A stretch of DNA of 64,000 nucleotides from Niastella vici (GTDB lineage: Bacteria > Bacteroidota > Bacteroidia > Chitinophagales > Chitinophagaceae): positions 1 through 64,000 of the forward strand of contig NZ_LVYD01000024.1 of the NCBI RefSeq assembly GCF_002077945.1. Direction: 5' to 3'. The notes under the pieces were generated by a model that saw only the letters and a list, made by a program, of their open reading frames with translations, ran no database searches and was not told the origin of the DNA. Shown here in pieces: positions 25,677 to 35,492 of this stretch. The position numbers were made by a program, and so were the translations under genes. Each line of letters opens with the position of its first letter. Positions within the stretch are counted from its first letter, which is position 1.

Positions 25677-25894
25677 GACTAAACTGATTTTCGATATTAG
25701 GCTAAAAGTAAGAAAAACTAATTTGCTAATTCGCTGATTCTAATGAAAAAGGGCTGCCGGTAATTCAAATTGCCTGCTCCCTCCTTTCATCAGGCCATTA
25801 AACCATTCGGCCCAACATTTATACTAAAACCATTCCACATGCAACATGCGGCTAAAACGTATGTCTCTTTATAAAACAACCTAAAAAGATCATT

Positions 25895-26446
25895 TTGGAG
25901 CTGACTGCAAACATTATCCGGGATGAACTGGTAGAGGGCTGTAAACGGGGCGATGCCCAGTGTTTCCAGCTTTTGTACCGGAAATATTCCAAAGCCATGT
26001 ATAACACCAGTTTACGCATAGTAAACAACACAGCCGACGCGGAAGATGTGCTGCAGGAATCGTTTCTGGACGCATTTCGTTCACTACACGATTTTCATTA
26101 CCGCAGCACTTTCGGGGCCTGGCTGAAAAAGATCGTCATCAACAAATCGATCAACATCCTTCGTAAAAGAAGGCATGACCTTATCGATATGGAAAGCACC
26201 GAATTGCAGGACATGACCGAAGATGAACCGGTTGACGAGGCAGCCATGCAATACCGGGTGGATGAAGTAAAAAAAATGATCACCCGGTTACCCGATGGTT
26301 ACCGTACGGTGCTGAGCCTGTACCTGCTCGAGGGCTATGACCATGAGGAGATATCACAAATACTGAATATCTCTCATAACACGGTTCGTACCCAGTATGT
26401 ACGCGCCAAACAAAAACTGCTTACTTTAATAAAACAAGGAGTTTGA
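25895..26446 (+). CDS. ECF-type RNA polymerase sigma factor
   Basis: The 183-residue protein shows sigma region 2 (LLYRKYSKAMYNTSLRI, then DAEDVLQESFLDAFRSL near residue 49) and region 4 (RLPDGYRTVLSLYLLEGYDHEEISQIL, then SHNTVRTQYVRAKQKLL near 158). The only start that fits is TTG at 25895: there is no in-frame ATG between the preceding stop and region 2. Its stop overlaps the ribosome binding region of the next gene, which encodes a single-pass protein probably acting as its regulator. Promoter target and signal are unknown; other ECF operons suggest it controls its own operon. Confidence 0.93.
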   Translation: MELTANIIRDELVEGCKRGDAQCFQLLYRKYSKAMYNTSLRIVNNTADAEDVLQESFLDAFRSLHDFHYRSTFGAWLKKIVINKSINILRKRRHDLIDMESTELQDMTEDEPVDEAAMQYRVDEVKKMITRLPDGYRTVLSLYLLEGYDHEEISQILNISHNTVRTQYVRAKQKLLTLIKQGV

Positions 26447-26448
26447 AT

Positions 26449-27075
26449 ATGAGTAAAGGTTTAGAACAATTTATACGTGATAACCGCGACCAGTTTGATA
26501 CAGATGAACCCGGTGAACAGGTATGGTCGACACTGGAAAAAGAACTGACTGCCAAAAACCAGAACGGGCAACCACAACCTTCAAAGGACCGCAAAACTAT
26601 AGTGTTCACGATCCTGCGCTGGAGCGCGGCAGCCGCCATACTGATACTCGCCTGCATAGGTATTTACTCCTTATTGGGCAAACGCAATACCACCGGGAAC
26701 GATGTGGTTAAACAAAATGTCAGGGACACCCCAGCAGTGAATGATCCCATGCTGAAAGCCATTAACCCAGCTTATGCCCGGGAAGTATACCAATTCACCC
26801 AGCTCATTGAATTGAAGCAGACCGAACTGAAACAGATGGAAAAAGAGAACCCCCATTTGTATAAAAAGTTTGTTACTGATATCAATAAACTCGATAGCTC
26901 CTATAACGCGTTGAAAAGGGAGCTACCGGAAAACCCCAACCGGGAACAATTGCTGGAAGCAATGATTGAGAACCTGAGGCTGCAGACTGAGATCCTCAAT
27001 CAGCAATTAAGCATTATTAATCAAATCAAAGCATCAAAAAGCACGAATCATGACAGCAACTTTAAAAAAGTATAG
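26449..27075 (+). CDS. Single-pass membrane protein, likely anti-sigma factor
   Basis: I choose the ATG at 26449 (208 residues) because AAGGAG at 26436-26441 is seven bases ahead; a TTG six bases upstream overlaps the sigma stop. The cytoplasmic N-terminus (about 1-60, FIRDNRDQFDTDEPGEQVW) resembles Bacteroidota anti-sigma partners. One membrane segment (WSAAAAILILACIGIYSLL) lies near residues 63-81. The outer part is a Gln/Glu/Lys-rich coiled coil (KQTELKQMEKENPH). No catalytic motif is visible. Role as regulator of the sigma factor is inferred from operon position. It overlaps the next gene by 26 bases. Confidence 0.82.
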   Translation: MSKGLEQFIRDNRDQFDTDEPGEQVWSTLEKELTAKNQNGQPQPSKDRKTIVFTILRWSAAAAILILACIGIYSLLGKRNTTGNDVVKQNVRDTPAVNDPMLKAINPAYAREVYQFTQLIELKQTELKQMEKENPHLYKKFVTDINKLDSSYNALKRELPENPNREQLLEAMIENLRLQTEILNQQLSIINQIKASKSTNHDSNFKKV

Positions 27076-28096
27076 CACCCCTTTATTATTTGCCTGTTTG
27101 TTAACATCGGCACAGGTACGGGCCGAGGGTCCTGATGTGGAAAAAAAGAAAACCTACACCAAATCCTACACCGTAAGCAACAGCGATAATGTCTCATTCA
27201 ACAACCAGTTTGGCGAATTGAAAATAAACACCTGGGACAAGAACGAAGTGAAGGTTACGGTAACCATTACCGCGGAGGCCAGCACCGATGAAAAAGCGCA
27301 GACCATTCTCGATCACATCAGTATTGAAGATGGCAAAACAAACGAAGGGGTATACTTCAATACAAAATTAGACAAACAGAGAGATAACAATTGGTCGAAT
27401 GGCGAAAAAACAAGATTTCGCATTGACTATGTGGTAAACATGCCGGCCCGCAATCCGTTGACCGCAAAGAACGACTTTGGCCCCATGGTCATCGATGATT
27501 ACAGTGGCGAAGTTACGCTCGAAAGCAAATACGGCAGTATGACTACCGGCAAGCTCGGCAACGTTAAAAGAGTGGATATTGAATACGGGAAAGGAACCAT
27601 TGAAAGTATTAACAATGGCAGCCTGATCATAAAGTATTCAAAAGCATCTATCGGCAACATCGATGGTAATGTAAACGCAGTGATTGAATATAGTACCGTA
27701 TCAAAACTGGGGGTTGACAATAACGCGAAGGCGCTTACGGTAAAAAACAGTTATTCGAAACTGAATGTTAATGTCAATGCAAACATTTCTGCCAATTTTG
27801 ACATCAGTACCAGTTATGGTAACCTGCACAACAATACCAATTTCGACATAAAAGAAGAAGGGGCCGATGGTGACCGCTATGGGCCAAGGTTCAACAAAAG
27901 ATACCAGGGCAAATCGGGCAGCGGGAATATAGCCATGAAAATTAAGTCAGAATATGGGCAGGTAACGTTAACCCATGACTCGAACAGTGACATGAATGAC
28001 GACGACAACAGGAAGGAAAAGAACAAGAATAAGGATAAAGACAAGGAGAAGGATAAAGAAAAAGACAAGGATAAAAAAACTGCAGTGAGGATCTAA
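27050..28096 (+). CDS. DUF4097-like beta-repeat surface protein with Lys/Asp tail
   Basis: The 348-residue protein has a signal peptide (ending VRAEG near residue 26) and a series of short strands typical of DUF4097/adhesin-like beta-helices: NNQFGELKINTWDKNEV, DDYSGEVTLESKYGSM, GKLGNVKRVDIEYGKGTI, and so on up to about residue 300. The C-terminal 35 residues are almost only Lys, Asp, Glu and Asn (KDKDKEKDKEKDKDKK), highly charged and probably disordered. Third gene of the sigma operon, starting within its upstream neighbour. It may be the sensed or protective envelope component; this is inference. Confidence 0.85.
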   Translation: MTATLKKYSTPLLFACLLTSAQVRAEGPDVEKKKTYTKSYTVSNSDNVSFNNQFGELKINTWDKNEVKVTVTITAEASTDEKAQTILDHISIEDGKTNEGVYFNTKLDKQRDNNWSNGEKTRFRIDYVVNMPARNPLTAKNDFGPMVIDDYSGEVTLESKYGSMTTGKLGNVKRVDIEYGKGTIESINNGSLIIKYSKASIGNIDGNVNAVIEYSTVSKLGVDNNAKALTVKNSYSKLNVNVNANISANFDISTSYGNLHNNTNFDIKEEGADGDRYGPRFNKRYQGKSGSGNIAMKIKSEYGQVTLTHDSNSDMNDDDNRKEKNKNKDKDKEKDKEKDKDKKTAVRI

Positions 28097-28152
28097 AGCA
28101 GCACGCTGATCCTATTGCTCAACTAGCAGTCAGCAGAGTCGAGACTCTCTAC

Positions 28153-28193
28153 AACGGGAAACCTCCCCACTAAAGTCGGGAGGCCCCGTTTTT
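28153..28193 (+). terminator. Terminator 1 of the sigma operon
   Basis: AACGGG..CCTCCC pairs with GGGAGG..CCCGTTTTT, giving a stem with a small internal mismatch followed by a T tract. It lies 57 bases after the operon's last stop. Confidence 0.65.
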
Positions 28194-28200
28194 AACATAA

Positions 28201-28243
28201 AAAAAAGCTCCCCTCCAGGTTTAGCCTGGAGGGGAGCTTTTTT
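28201..28243. terminator. Perfect 19-bp bidirectional terminator
   Basis: AAAAAAGCTCCCCTCCAGG (28201-28219), loop TTTAG, then its exact complement ending in TTTTTT (28225-28243). It separates the convergent sigma operon (+) and DUF4302 gene (-). Confidence 0.92.
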
Positions 28244-28264
28244 ATAATGAGATATGTAAGTTCG

Positions 28265-29581
28265 TCAGAACAACCAGTACCAGGTAGCCCACACTTTTGC
28301 ATCGGCAATACTCACCTGGTCATACGTAATGGAACTGGTTTGAACAAAATAATACCCGCTGGACTGGAACATTTGCTTTCGGGTAAGGTCACCCGGTCCT
28401 GTAGCAGGCCATGCCGAACGGATCTGGTATTCATTAAACTTCGATTCACCGGTACTGGTGGTAATGTTCATGGTAACCCAGGACCCCGATTCCACATCGA
28501 GTGAGTTATCGAGTGTATCGCGGTAAATGGTAAAGAAGGCATCAACGCCATTGGTATTGGGTTTATACAGCAGGAAGTAGAATTTGGCTGAATCGTTCTT
28601 GATCGATTTTAAGTTGTAAGCATCATCTACCCCATTTGAATGGAACCCGTCGAAACAGATCCAGTAATAGTCACTGGCCGCGCCAAACGTCCACCACCGG
28701 TTGGCGGCATCTTTTACATCAGGATTAATGGGTGAGCTGAAGCCGCTGATGATGGCCGCAGCCCCATTCACCGTTACATTCATGATCTGCGAACCGGAAC
28801 TAAAGCTGTTGATACTAAAGCCGGGAATGGAAACAGAACCATTGACTACAGGGTCGGAGAAATAAATACCATTTGCCCAGAAATAATAGCCACGCGTCAC
28901 CGAATTGGTGCGGGTTCCGCTTATCCAGGATACGGTCACTTTTTTAATAGTGGTATCGAATTGTAATTCGTATTGAGTGCCACTGTAGGTCAACCGCCTG
29001 AAATAAAGCAGGAACTTCCAGTAATTTTTAAAATTCACTACTCCATTGGTCACCTGCCCGTTTGCCCAAACAGCACGGTCGCCCTGCGCTGCTTTGCGCA
29101 AGCTGAGCTTACTGCCATTGAAACGGCCGGTTAAGCTGATGCTGTCGGTGGTAACGGTATCGACCCGGAACTCAAAATCAGATTTTAACCCCGAACCGTA
29201 GGTCCCGTTATTCACGCTGGCATCGGGATCGCTCAGAATGTGGATGTAGGAATACGTATCGAAAATAAGACTGGGTTGCTGCAATGCTTTTAACCGGTAG
29301 CTGCTCTCCTTGATAACGGTAGCGGTGGTACTGTCAAAATCACTGTACATCAGTACCCGGTTGCTATCGTTGAAACTAAAATAAAACCGGTAAGAGCCGC
29401 CATCGCCGGTGATCAGGTTGGCATTCCAACCATAAGAGGAACCGGTTAAAGCCTTCTGGTACGCTGTCAGGGTTTCATTCAACCGCTCGTCGGGCGATTT
29501 ATTAAACGCATTGTCATCGTTCTTACGGCACGAAGCAACCAGGGTTATAGCGAGTAAAAAATATAATAGGTTCTTATTCAT
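28265..29581 (-). CDS. DUF4302-family lipoprotein
   Basis: The 438-residue protein has a lipoprotein signal with SCRK near residue 18 (MNKNLLYFLLAITLVASCRK). The start of the mature part, SPDERLNETLTAYQKALTGSSYGWNANL, and the beta-rich body are typical of DUF4302, a Bacteroidota lipoprotein family of unknown function found in SusCD loci. It is the last gene of a susC-susD-peptidase-DUF4302 transcription unit; the 79-base gap upstream holds the GGTGAATGGTCAAT repeat. It is probably a surface protein that binds the substrate of the SusCD importer, as an inference from context. Confidence 0.88.
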   Translation of the reverse strand: MNKNLLYFLLAITLVASCRKNDDNAFNKSPDERLNETLTAYQKALTGSSYGWNANLITGDGGSYRFYFSFNDSNRVLMYSDFDSTTATVIKESSYRLKALQQPSLIFDTYSYIHILSDPDASVNNGTYGSGLKSDFEFRVDTVTTDSISLTGRFNGSKLSLRKAAQGDRAVWANGQVTNGVVNFKNYWKFLLYFRRLTYSGTQYELQFDTTIKKVTVSWISGTRTNSVTRGYYFWANGIYFSDPVVNGSVSIPGFSINSFSSGSQIMNVTVNGAAAIISGFSSPINPDVKDAANRWWTFGAASDYYWICFDGFHSNGVDDAYNLKSIKNDSAKFYFLLYKPNTNGVDAFFTIYRDTLDNSLDVESGSWVTMNITTSTGESKFNEYQIRSAWPATGPGDLTRKQMFQSSGYYFVQTSSITYDQVSIADAKVWATWYWLF

Positions 29582-29594
29582 ACCTGTGTCTTTT

Positions 29595-29625
29595 ATGGTG
29601 AATGGTCAATGGTGAATGGTCAATT
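29595..29625. repeat. GGTGAATGGTCAAT-word repeat
   Basis: ATGGTGAATGGTCAATGGTG followed by AATGGTCAATT: two units of a 14-mer in the gap between the metallopeptidase and DUF4302 genes. On the transcribed strand the words are the same as at 2149-2173. Confidence 0.65.
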
Positions 29626-29660
29626 ACATGCACCTTTAGCCCATTTCTTATTTCATGACG

Positions 29661-30542
29661 TTACTTGATCAATGCCTCAATAGAAGCACGCGTGCGGGTT
29701 TGTAAACTATAGAAATTTATTCCCCACACGTCTTTATAATAATTTACCACGATGGCTTCTTTCTGGCGCAGTTTGCTTACCGCTGCTGCATTTGATATGC
29801 TGCTGATGATGGCTTCATACCCGTTCCTGCCTTCCGACAACATCATGGAGATCATTTCTACAAAGTCTTCATCGGGGCCCGACTGGGCATACGCCGTGAT
29901 GAATCCTTTTTCATTCGCCTGCTTATCGGTTGTATTGTTCCAGTTAGAGGTATAGTCGCCCACCGAAATGCGTTTCCAATCCTGGGGATACAAAACAGTC
30001 TGGTGCAAAATGTGGCCAAACTCGTGCTCGATGGTATGGAACATCATTTTAATATTGATTGAATCGCCGGGCACATAACCGGTCATGCCTTTTACCCTGA
30101 AATCGTTCAGCACATACAACACAATACGGCGGCCGCCTTCTGCCGTTCCCAGCGTAATGGTTCCGTCAATATTCCAGTTGGCGCTGCCCACCAGCACAAA
30201 GAACTTGGGTACATACTTTTGCATGAATGTTTTTCCGGCTTCCATTACATAATTATCGATCCATACTTTTTTTATGGAGCTCAGCACCGGGATGATCTTT
30301 TCTTCTTTGGGCGGGGTAAGTGTTTTATCAAAATCAAGCTCACCCTGGTCCCATTTATATTTGGCCGTTATGTTAAAAGGCTTGGTGAGGGTATCCCTGA
30401 TCCAGTTGTCGATTGGTGTGGCGGCCCAGGTATCGCCACCCAACCCCGGTATTGTGCTCACATCACCCAGGTCGTCTTCCTTTTTACATGACGCGAATAC
30501 AGCCAGCGCCAGTATGACAAGGTATATTTTATGTTTGAACAT
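29661..30542 (-). CDS. Zinc-binding metallopeptidase lipoprotein (Peptidase_Mx1-like)
   Basis: The 293-residue protein starts with a lipoprotein signal (MFKHKIYLVILALAVFASCKKED; lipid Cys near 19). The zincin motif HTIEHEFGHILHQ (HExxH as HEFGH near residue 173) and an acidic GPDEDFVEMISMML stretch near 223, which may give the third ligand, match the putative zinc-binding metallopeptidase family Mx1 of Bacteroidota surface lipoproteins. It lies 48 bases after susD and before DUF4302. It probably cleaves proteins or glycoproteins on the cell surface and feeds the SusCD pair; the substrate is not known. Confidence 0.9.
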   Translation of the reverse strand: MFKHKIYLVILALAVFASCKKEDDLGDVSTIPGLGGDTWAATPIDNWIRDTLTKPFNITAKYKWDQGELDFDKTLTPPKEEKIIPVLSSIKKVWIDNYVMEAGKTFMQKYVPKFFVLVGSANWNIDGTITLGTAEGGRRIVLYVLNDFRVKGMTGYVPGDSINIKMMFHTIEHEFGHILHQTVLYPQDWKRISVGDYTSNWNNTTDKQANEKGFITAYAQSGPDEDFVEMISMMLSEGRNGYEAIISSISNAAAVSKLRQKEAIVVNYYKDVWGINFYSLQTRTRASIEALIK

Positions 30543-30590
30543 ATATCGGTTTGTTATTTGTGTTTTTGGTTTTTGGTTCTTTCTTATTGT

Positions 30591-32042
30591 TTATCTCGGA
30601 TTCAAAGGCATACCCGACGATTTAACCGATTCAGGCAACTGGAACACCCGTTGCAATGAGGTTCCCGACAGGGTTAAAGTTTGTCCATCAGTGGTTGTAT
30701 GGGTAACCCCAATATTATACCGTAACATATCGAACCAGCGCATGCCTTCCTGCACATATTCAGCACGTTTAAAATCGAGCGTTGCATTCAATAAATTCAG
30801 CCGCAGATTGGAAGAACCGTAAAAATTCTGCAGCTTGGTGGCGTCGATATTGTGTTGGGAAACATTGTAATTAACAATACGGGTGCTTGCATAGGTGTTA
30901 AGGTCCTGCAAGGCGGCTGTGGTATTATTCAGATAGATGTAAGCCTCTGCCCGGTTAAACAATACTTCTTCTGCAGTTAGCAGGGGTACCATTACATACG
31001 GATACCCGATATTGGCATTCACCGAAGAGCGCACAAAATATTCATTGATCTTGGGTATTAAATAGTTATTGGTACCGGCCGTGTATACCTGATAGTTGAA
31101 AGCCCAATCGCCTCCTGTAACATTACTGCCCAGGATCTCATCGCGTTTGGCTGAATTAAGGCTATAGCGAACGGTATAATAATTACGCGCCCAAAGAGAT
31201 TGGGTTTCGCACAACAGCAGGTTTGCCGTTTCCGTTGCTTTTTCATAGATCGCAAACATATCGGCCGGCGTCAACGTGCGGTAAGTGGTATTCCAGGGCC
31301 GCAACATATTTACTACATTACCTGCAGCAAATACGGCATTGGCATAGGTGACCACTTTGGCAAAATCCTGTTTAAACAAATAGAATCGGGCAGCAAAGGC
31401 ATTGGCGGCCGCTTTGTTAAAATGATAACGGGGTATTGTGTATTTGGTTTCGTCGATCAATGGCAGGCCCTGGGTAAGGTCCTGTTCTATCATCTGATAA
31501 ACATAAGCTACCGTTTTACGATCGTATTGTTTGAACACCACTTTTTCCGGCACGGTCACATAAGGAATGCCCATATCGGTACTGGCGGTATTGGGGTTGT
31601 ATACTTTTGAAAAGAAGGTCACCAGCATAAAATGTGCGTATGCCCTGCATAGTAATGCTTCCCCTTTTTGCGCCTTGTATAACGTTGTATCCGGGGCATT
31701 CTTTATTGTTTCCAGTGCCTGGTTGGCTGCTGCAATGGCAGTATAACAGGCATCCCAGTAATACTCCGGTGAGTCCTGATCTATATTTGTTACATCACGG
31801 AAAAAATAAGGGTCAATATTGGTTTTGTCCTGCGTACCTGTGCCTTTATCCGTTACATTATCAGAAATGGATTCACAAAAGGCCATATAGTTTGCCTGCG
31901 GATAGGCCGTTCCCAGTAATTGTGATACCTGGTCGGGTGTATTCAGCGAAGCCCGGTTATCAGGATTCTTTTCCAGGAACTTTTTACACCCTGTTATGGT
32001 GAACAGCAGTGCAAAAGCAGTATATGATAATATTTTTTGCAT
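30591..32042 (-). CDS. SusD/RagB-family outer-membrane nutrient-binding lipoprotein
   Basis: The 483-residue lipoprotein (lipobox TGCK near residue 19) shows the SusD features: KKFLEKNPDNRASLNTPDQVSQLL at the N-terminus, YYWDACYTAIAAANQALETI near 99, the TPR-like GEALLCRAYAHFMLVTFFSKVY near 128, and a late TLDFKRAEYVQEGMRWFDMLRY near 425 followed by PLNPR at the end. SusD proteins form the lid over their SusC partner, encoded 42 bases upstream. The absence of glycosidases nearby and the presence of a peptidase make peptides a more likely ligand than glycans. Confidence 0.95.
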   Translation of the reverse strand: MQKILSYTAFALLFTITGCKKFLEKNPDNRASLNTPDQVSQLLGTAYPQANYMAFCESISDNVTDKGTGTQDKTNIDPYFFRDVTNIDQDSPEYYWDACYTAIAAANQALETIKNAPDTTLYKAQKGEALLCRAYAHFMLVTFFSKVYNPNTASTDMGIPYVTVPEKVVFKQYDRKTVAYVYQMIEQDLTQGLPLIDETKYTIPRYHFNKAAANAFAARFYLFKQDFAKVVTYANAVFAAGNVVNMLRPWNTTYRTLTPADMFAIYEKATETANLLLCETQSLWARNYYTVRYSLNSAKRDEILGSNVTGGDWAFNYQVYTAGTNNYLIPKINEYFVRSSVNANIGYPYVMVPLLTAEEVLFNRAEAYIYLNNTTAALQDLNTYASTRIVNYNVSQHNIDATKLQNFYGSSNLRLNLLNATLDFKRAEYVQEGMRWFDMLRYNIGVTHTTTDGQTLTLSGTSLQRVFQLPESVKSSGMPLNPR

Positions 32043-32084
32043 GTTCGCTTAGTTTCGAGTTACACTTTTCAGATTCAATTGATT

Positions 32085-35000
32085 TTAGATCCCCAGCTTC
32101 ACAGTGAGCGTGATCTGCTTTTGAACAGGTTGGGCAACACCACCGGTATTGAAGAACTCGGGGTCCTGACCTTTTAATTTACTATCTGAATAAATCAACC
32201 AGGGGTTATTTGCCACTGCCTGTAATGCGAGGCTGTTCACGCCGATCTTTTTGTACATTTTTGCCGGCACCTGCCAGGTAAACGAAACATTCTTTAACCG
32301 CACCATATCGCCTCTTGCTACCCGTTCGGTTGAGTAATTGTAGTTTTTATAGGGATTGGTTCCGCCCAGTTGCGATTGCTCAAAAGCACCCAGTATGGAA
32401 GGTACATTCGTATATTTTTCATCGCCGGGCATCGTCCACCGGTTATAGAATTCTTTGGGCATGGCATCCAGGTCAGAGTAGTTGTTCTTGAAAGCGGGGT
32501 ATAACCTGATCTTATTACCGGCCTGGTAAGTGACGAAGATGCTCAGTGTAAAATCTTTATAATTAAAGCTGTTTAACCAGCCGCCGGTGAGTTTGGGATC
32601 AACAGGTCCTTCATATACCAGGTAGCTGGTGTTTTGGTCCTGCAGATATACATCGGAGTTTGTTTTACCGGTTGCATCAACAAACGTGGGTTTACCCGTA
32701 AAGTGTTCCAACCCTTTAAAATTAAGCGAGAACAAACTATGCACGGGGTATCCTTCTTTATTACCACCTTCTGCTACTACCAGGTCCCAGATGATGGGCT
32801 CATTCTTGGCATTGGTGATCTTGTTCTCATTGTAACCGGCTGTTAAATTGGTGCGCCATTTAAAGTTTTTAGTATTTACCAGTACATAGCCTACCAGCAA
32901 CTCAATACCCTGCGATTCCATATCGGCCACGTTGGCTGCTTTATACGGTTCACCTCCAACGCCCGATGTTTTTACGCGGCTAATGAGGTCGAAGCTGTTG
33001 CGATGGTAAATATCAATGCTGAAGTTAAGGCGCTTGTTTAACAGGGTGGCATCCAAACCCAGGTTGGCTGTATATAATTTCTCCCAGGTAAGTTCGCTGT
33101 TCTCGAGGTTGGCCAGTTGTATCACCGACTCTCTTTCTGTTAAGTATGTTCTGTTGGTGGTAAGGTTCTTTAATACAATGCTTGAGTTGGTGGCGGGCCC
33201 CATGCTGGCGGTTAACCCATAGCTTCCGCGCAGGGTAACGGCATCGACCCAGCCTATATGCTCCATGAATTTCTCCTGTTCCAGATTCCACGAACCGGCC
33301 ACGCTCCAGGTGGGCAGCCAGCGGGCGCGTGTTGATTTACCCAACCGGTTCGACCCATCGTACCGAACGGTTCCCGTAAGGTTATACCTTGAATTGTAGG
33401 TATAAGTACCCGATCCGTAAAAGGCCACAAAGCGGTCATAATCTTTCGACATGCCATAATACGGGAAGTTGAGCTCGATTGTCTGTTTCAGGATGCGGTA
33501 ATCAATAAAGGGCACGCCTCCATTATCATACTGATATCCATAACCGGTATTCGAGAACTGCTGCCGGTCGGCATATTTTACCTGCTGACCCACCAGCGCG
33601 CTGATGGTATGCTTATCGTTGAATGTTTTATTGTAGTTAAGGCTGTTGCGGAAATCATAGTTGAGCAACTGGTCTTCGGTACGGTTATAAAAACCTCCAT
33701 AAGGCAATACCACCACTGGTTCTGCATCGGGGTCTTCAGGATCGCGGTACAGGAACTTGTTGTTCGAGCGAATGGTAGAGGTTCCGGCCGCCCGGTAGGC
33801 ATTGGCCATATTCGAGCTTTCGGTGATCTGGTGTTCGCGGCTCGATTTCACAAAGCGCAGGGCGCCTACAAATTCATAGCCCAGCTCGGGCGTGATCTTG
33901 TATTTAAGGCTTCCCTGCAAACGCAGGTCAATCACCTTCAGGTCCATGTAATTGTTCTCCAGCTCAGAGAGAATGTTGAACGGAGCGAAGTTGCGGCGGA
34001 AATATTCCCGGTTGCCTTTTTCATCGAATGCCGTTAAGGTACGGCTTGAGTTGAGCGCATAGCTGAAAGGATTGATGTCAAAATCACGGTCGAAGCTGCC
34101 CTCAACGGGGTTGCTGACACGCGACAGGGCGCCGGGAGCCCGTTGTTGCCGCACCGATCCTACGGTAGTGAAATCGGCCGACAGCTTTTCATTGAATTTA
34201 TAGTTATTGCGGAAGTTGAGGGTGTAGCGGCTTACTTTATCGGCCACCGTCCATCCGTTATCGCCATAATAGCTGGTAGAAAAATAAGATTGGGAACGGT
34301 CGGTTCCGGAAGAAATGCTGAGCGAGTGTTCCTGGATGAAATTATTGCGGAACAACAGATCGAACCAGTCGGTATTGGCCTTTGCATACCGCATTAAAAA
34401 AGCCTTTCTTGCGGGCTGCGTATTTTCAAGGGCAAAGGTACCATCGGGGTTCAGGGTGTTCACCAGTTCATACATTTTACCATACACCCCATTATCTGCC
34501 CGGTCGAGAATATTGGGGTTGAGGCTGCCTTTACGTTCCAGCTCGGCCAGCACCGACATTTGCTGGGCAGAATTCATGATATTGAAATCGCGATAGGTTG
34601 GCTTCAGGTAAGAACTGAAATTACCACTGTAATTTACGTTTGGCTTTCCGGCCCGGCCACGCTTGGTAGTGATCACCACTACCCCGTTCATGGCCCGTGC
34701 GCCATAGAGGGCGGCGGCAGAAGCATCTTTCAAGATGTCGAAGCTTTCGATATCGTTGGCGTTTAACCCGGCCACTGCCGAACCCAGCAAGGTTGTGGGG
34801 TCGCCGCTCGACAGCTGGTCGTTCGAAATGTTCACAATATCTTCCAGTACCACACCATCTACCACCCATAACGGTTTGTTGTCGCCGTTGATGGAGGTGG
34901 CGCCACGCACCCGCACTTTGGGGGCCGAACCAAAGGTGCCCGACACGTTCTGCACCGATACCCCGGCCGCCCGTCCCTCGAGCATGCGGCTGATATCGGT

Positions 35001-35492
35001 TTGCCCGTTCAGTTTGGCCTCATCCATTTTTACGGTGGCGGCCGCACCGGCAAATTTCTTTTTTTCGATGGTCTGGAAACCGGTTACAATAACTTCCGAC
35101 AGCGCTTTCCCGCCTTCATTCAACTGCACATCCAAAAACTTTGCGCCGCGGTATATAATGGTTTGCGCCGCCTTTCCGGTATAACTAAACCTTAGACTAT
35201 CGCCCCGGCGCGCGCTTATAGCAAATTCTCCGTTTGTATTGGTAAAAGTTCCCTTTCCGCTCACCAGGTTCTGAACCGATACCCCTGGCAGTACGCTTCC
35301 TTCTTCGGAACCAGTGACCTTACCACGCACCAGCGCGGTATCCTGGAAAAACCGGGTATGTTTTATTGAAGTGGGGATCTCGAATGCGTGGGTGGTTAGC
35401 GGCAAACAACCAGCAACAATCAACAACAACAGCAGTCTTTTGCAGGTTGTTGGTACTGCCTTCGCCTCTGGAGCGTTTTTTTTAAAACGCAT
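32085..35492 (-). CDS. SusC/RagA-type TonB-dependent outer-membrane transporter
   Basis: The start is set at the ATG at 35492 (1135 residues); a longer TTG frame to 35597 has no signal-like sequence. After a signal peptide (RLLLLLIVAGCLPLTTHA) come a carboxypeptidase-regulatory domain (VRGKVTGSEEGSVLPGVSVQN, about 55-135), a plug with SEVIVTGFQTIEKKKFAGAA and LEGRAAGVSVQN, and a 22-strand barrel. No N-terminal STN domain is visible, so no direct anti-sigma signalling is expected. Energy would come through TonB-ExbB-ExbD; an ExbBD pair is at 56603-57736. It heads the susC-susD-peptidase-DUF4302 unit. Confidence 0.95.
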   Translation of the reverse strand: MRFKKNAPEAKAVPTTCKRLLLLLIVAGCLPLTTHAFEIPTSIKHTRFFQDTALVRGKVTGSEEGSVLPGVSVQNLVSGKGTFTNTNGEFAISARRGDSLRFSYTGKAAQTIIYRGAKFLDVQLNEGGKALSEVIVTGFQTIEKKKFAGAAATVKMDEAKLNGQTDISRMLEGRAAGVSVQNVSGTFGSAPKVRVRGATSINGDNKPLWVVDGVVLEDIVNISNDQLSSGDPTTLLGSAVAGLNANDIESFDILKDASAAALYGARAMNGVVVITTKRGRAGKPNVNYSGNFSSYLKPTYRDFNIMNSAQQMSVLAELERKGSLNPNILDRADNGVYGKMYELVNTLNPDGTFALENTQPARKAFLMRYAKANTDWFDLLFRNNFIQEHSLSISSGTDRSQSYFSTSYYGDNGWTVADKVSRYTLNFRNNYKFNEKLSADFTTVGSVRQQRAPGALSRVSNPVEGSFDRDFDINPFSYALNSSRTLTAFDEKGNREYFRRNFAPFNILSELENNYMDLKVIDLRLQGSLKYKITPELGYEFVGALRFVKSSREHQITESSNMANAYRAAGTSTIRSNNKFLYRDPEDPDAEPVVVLPYGGFYNRTEDQLLNYDFRNSLNYNKTFNDKHTISALVGQQVKYADRQQFSNTGYGYQYDNGGVPFIDYRILKQTIELNFPYYGMSKDYDRFVAFYGSGTYTYNSRYNLTGTVRYDGSNRLGKSTRARWLPTWSVAGSWNLEQEKFMEHIGWVDAVTLRGSYGLTASMGPATNSSIVLKNLTTNRTYLTERESVIQLANLENSELTWEKLYTANLGLDATLLNKRLNFSIDIYHRNSFDLISRVKTSGVGGEPYKAANVADMESQGIELLVGYVLVNTKNFKWRTNLTAGYNENKITNAKNEPIIWDLVVAEGGNKEGYPVHSLFSLNFKGLEHFTGKPTFVDATGKTNSDVYLQDQNTSYLVYEGPVDPKLTGGWLNSFNYKDFTLSIFVTYQAGNKIRLYPAFKNNYSDLDAMPKEFYNRWTMPGDEKYTNVPSILGAFEQSQLGGTNPYKNYNYSTERVARGDMVRLKNVSFTWQVPAKMYKKIGVNSLALQAVANNPWLIYSDSKLKGQDPEFFNTGGVAQPVQKQITLTVKLGI

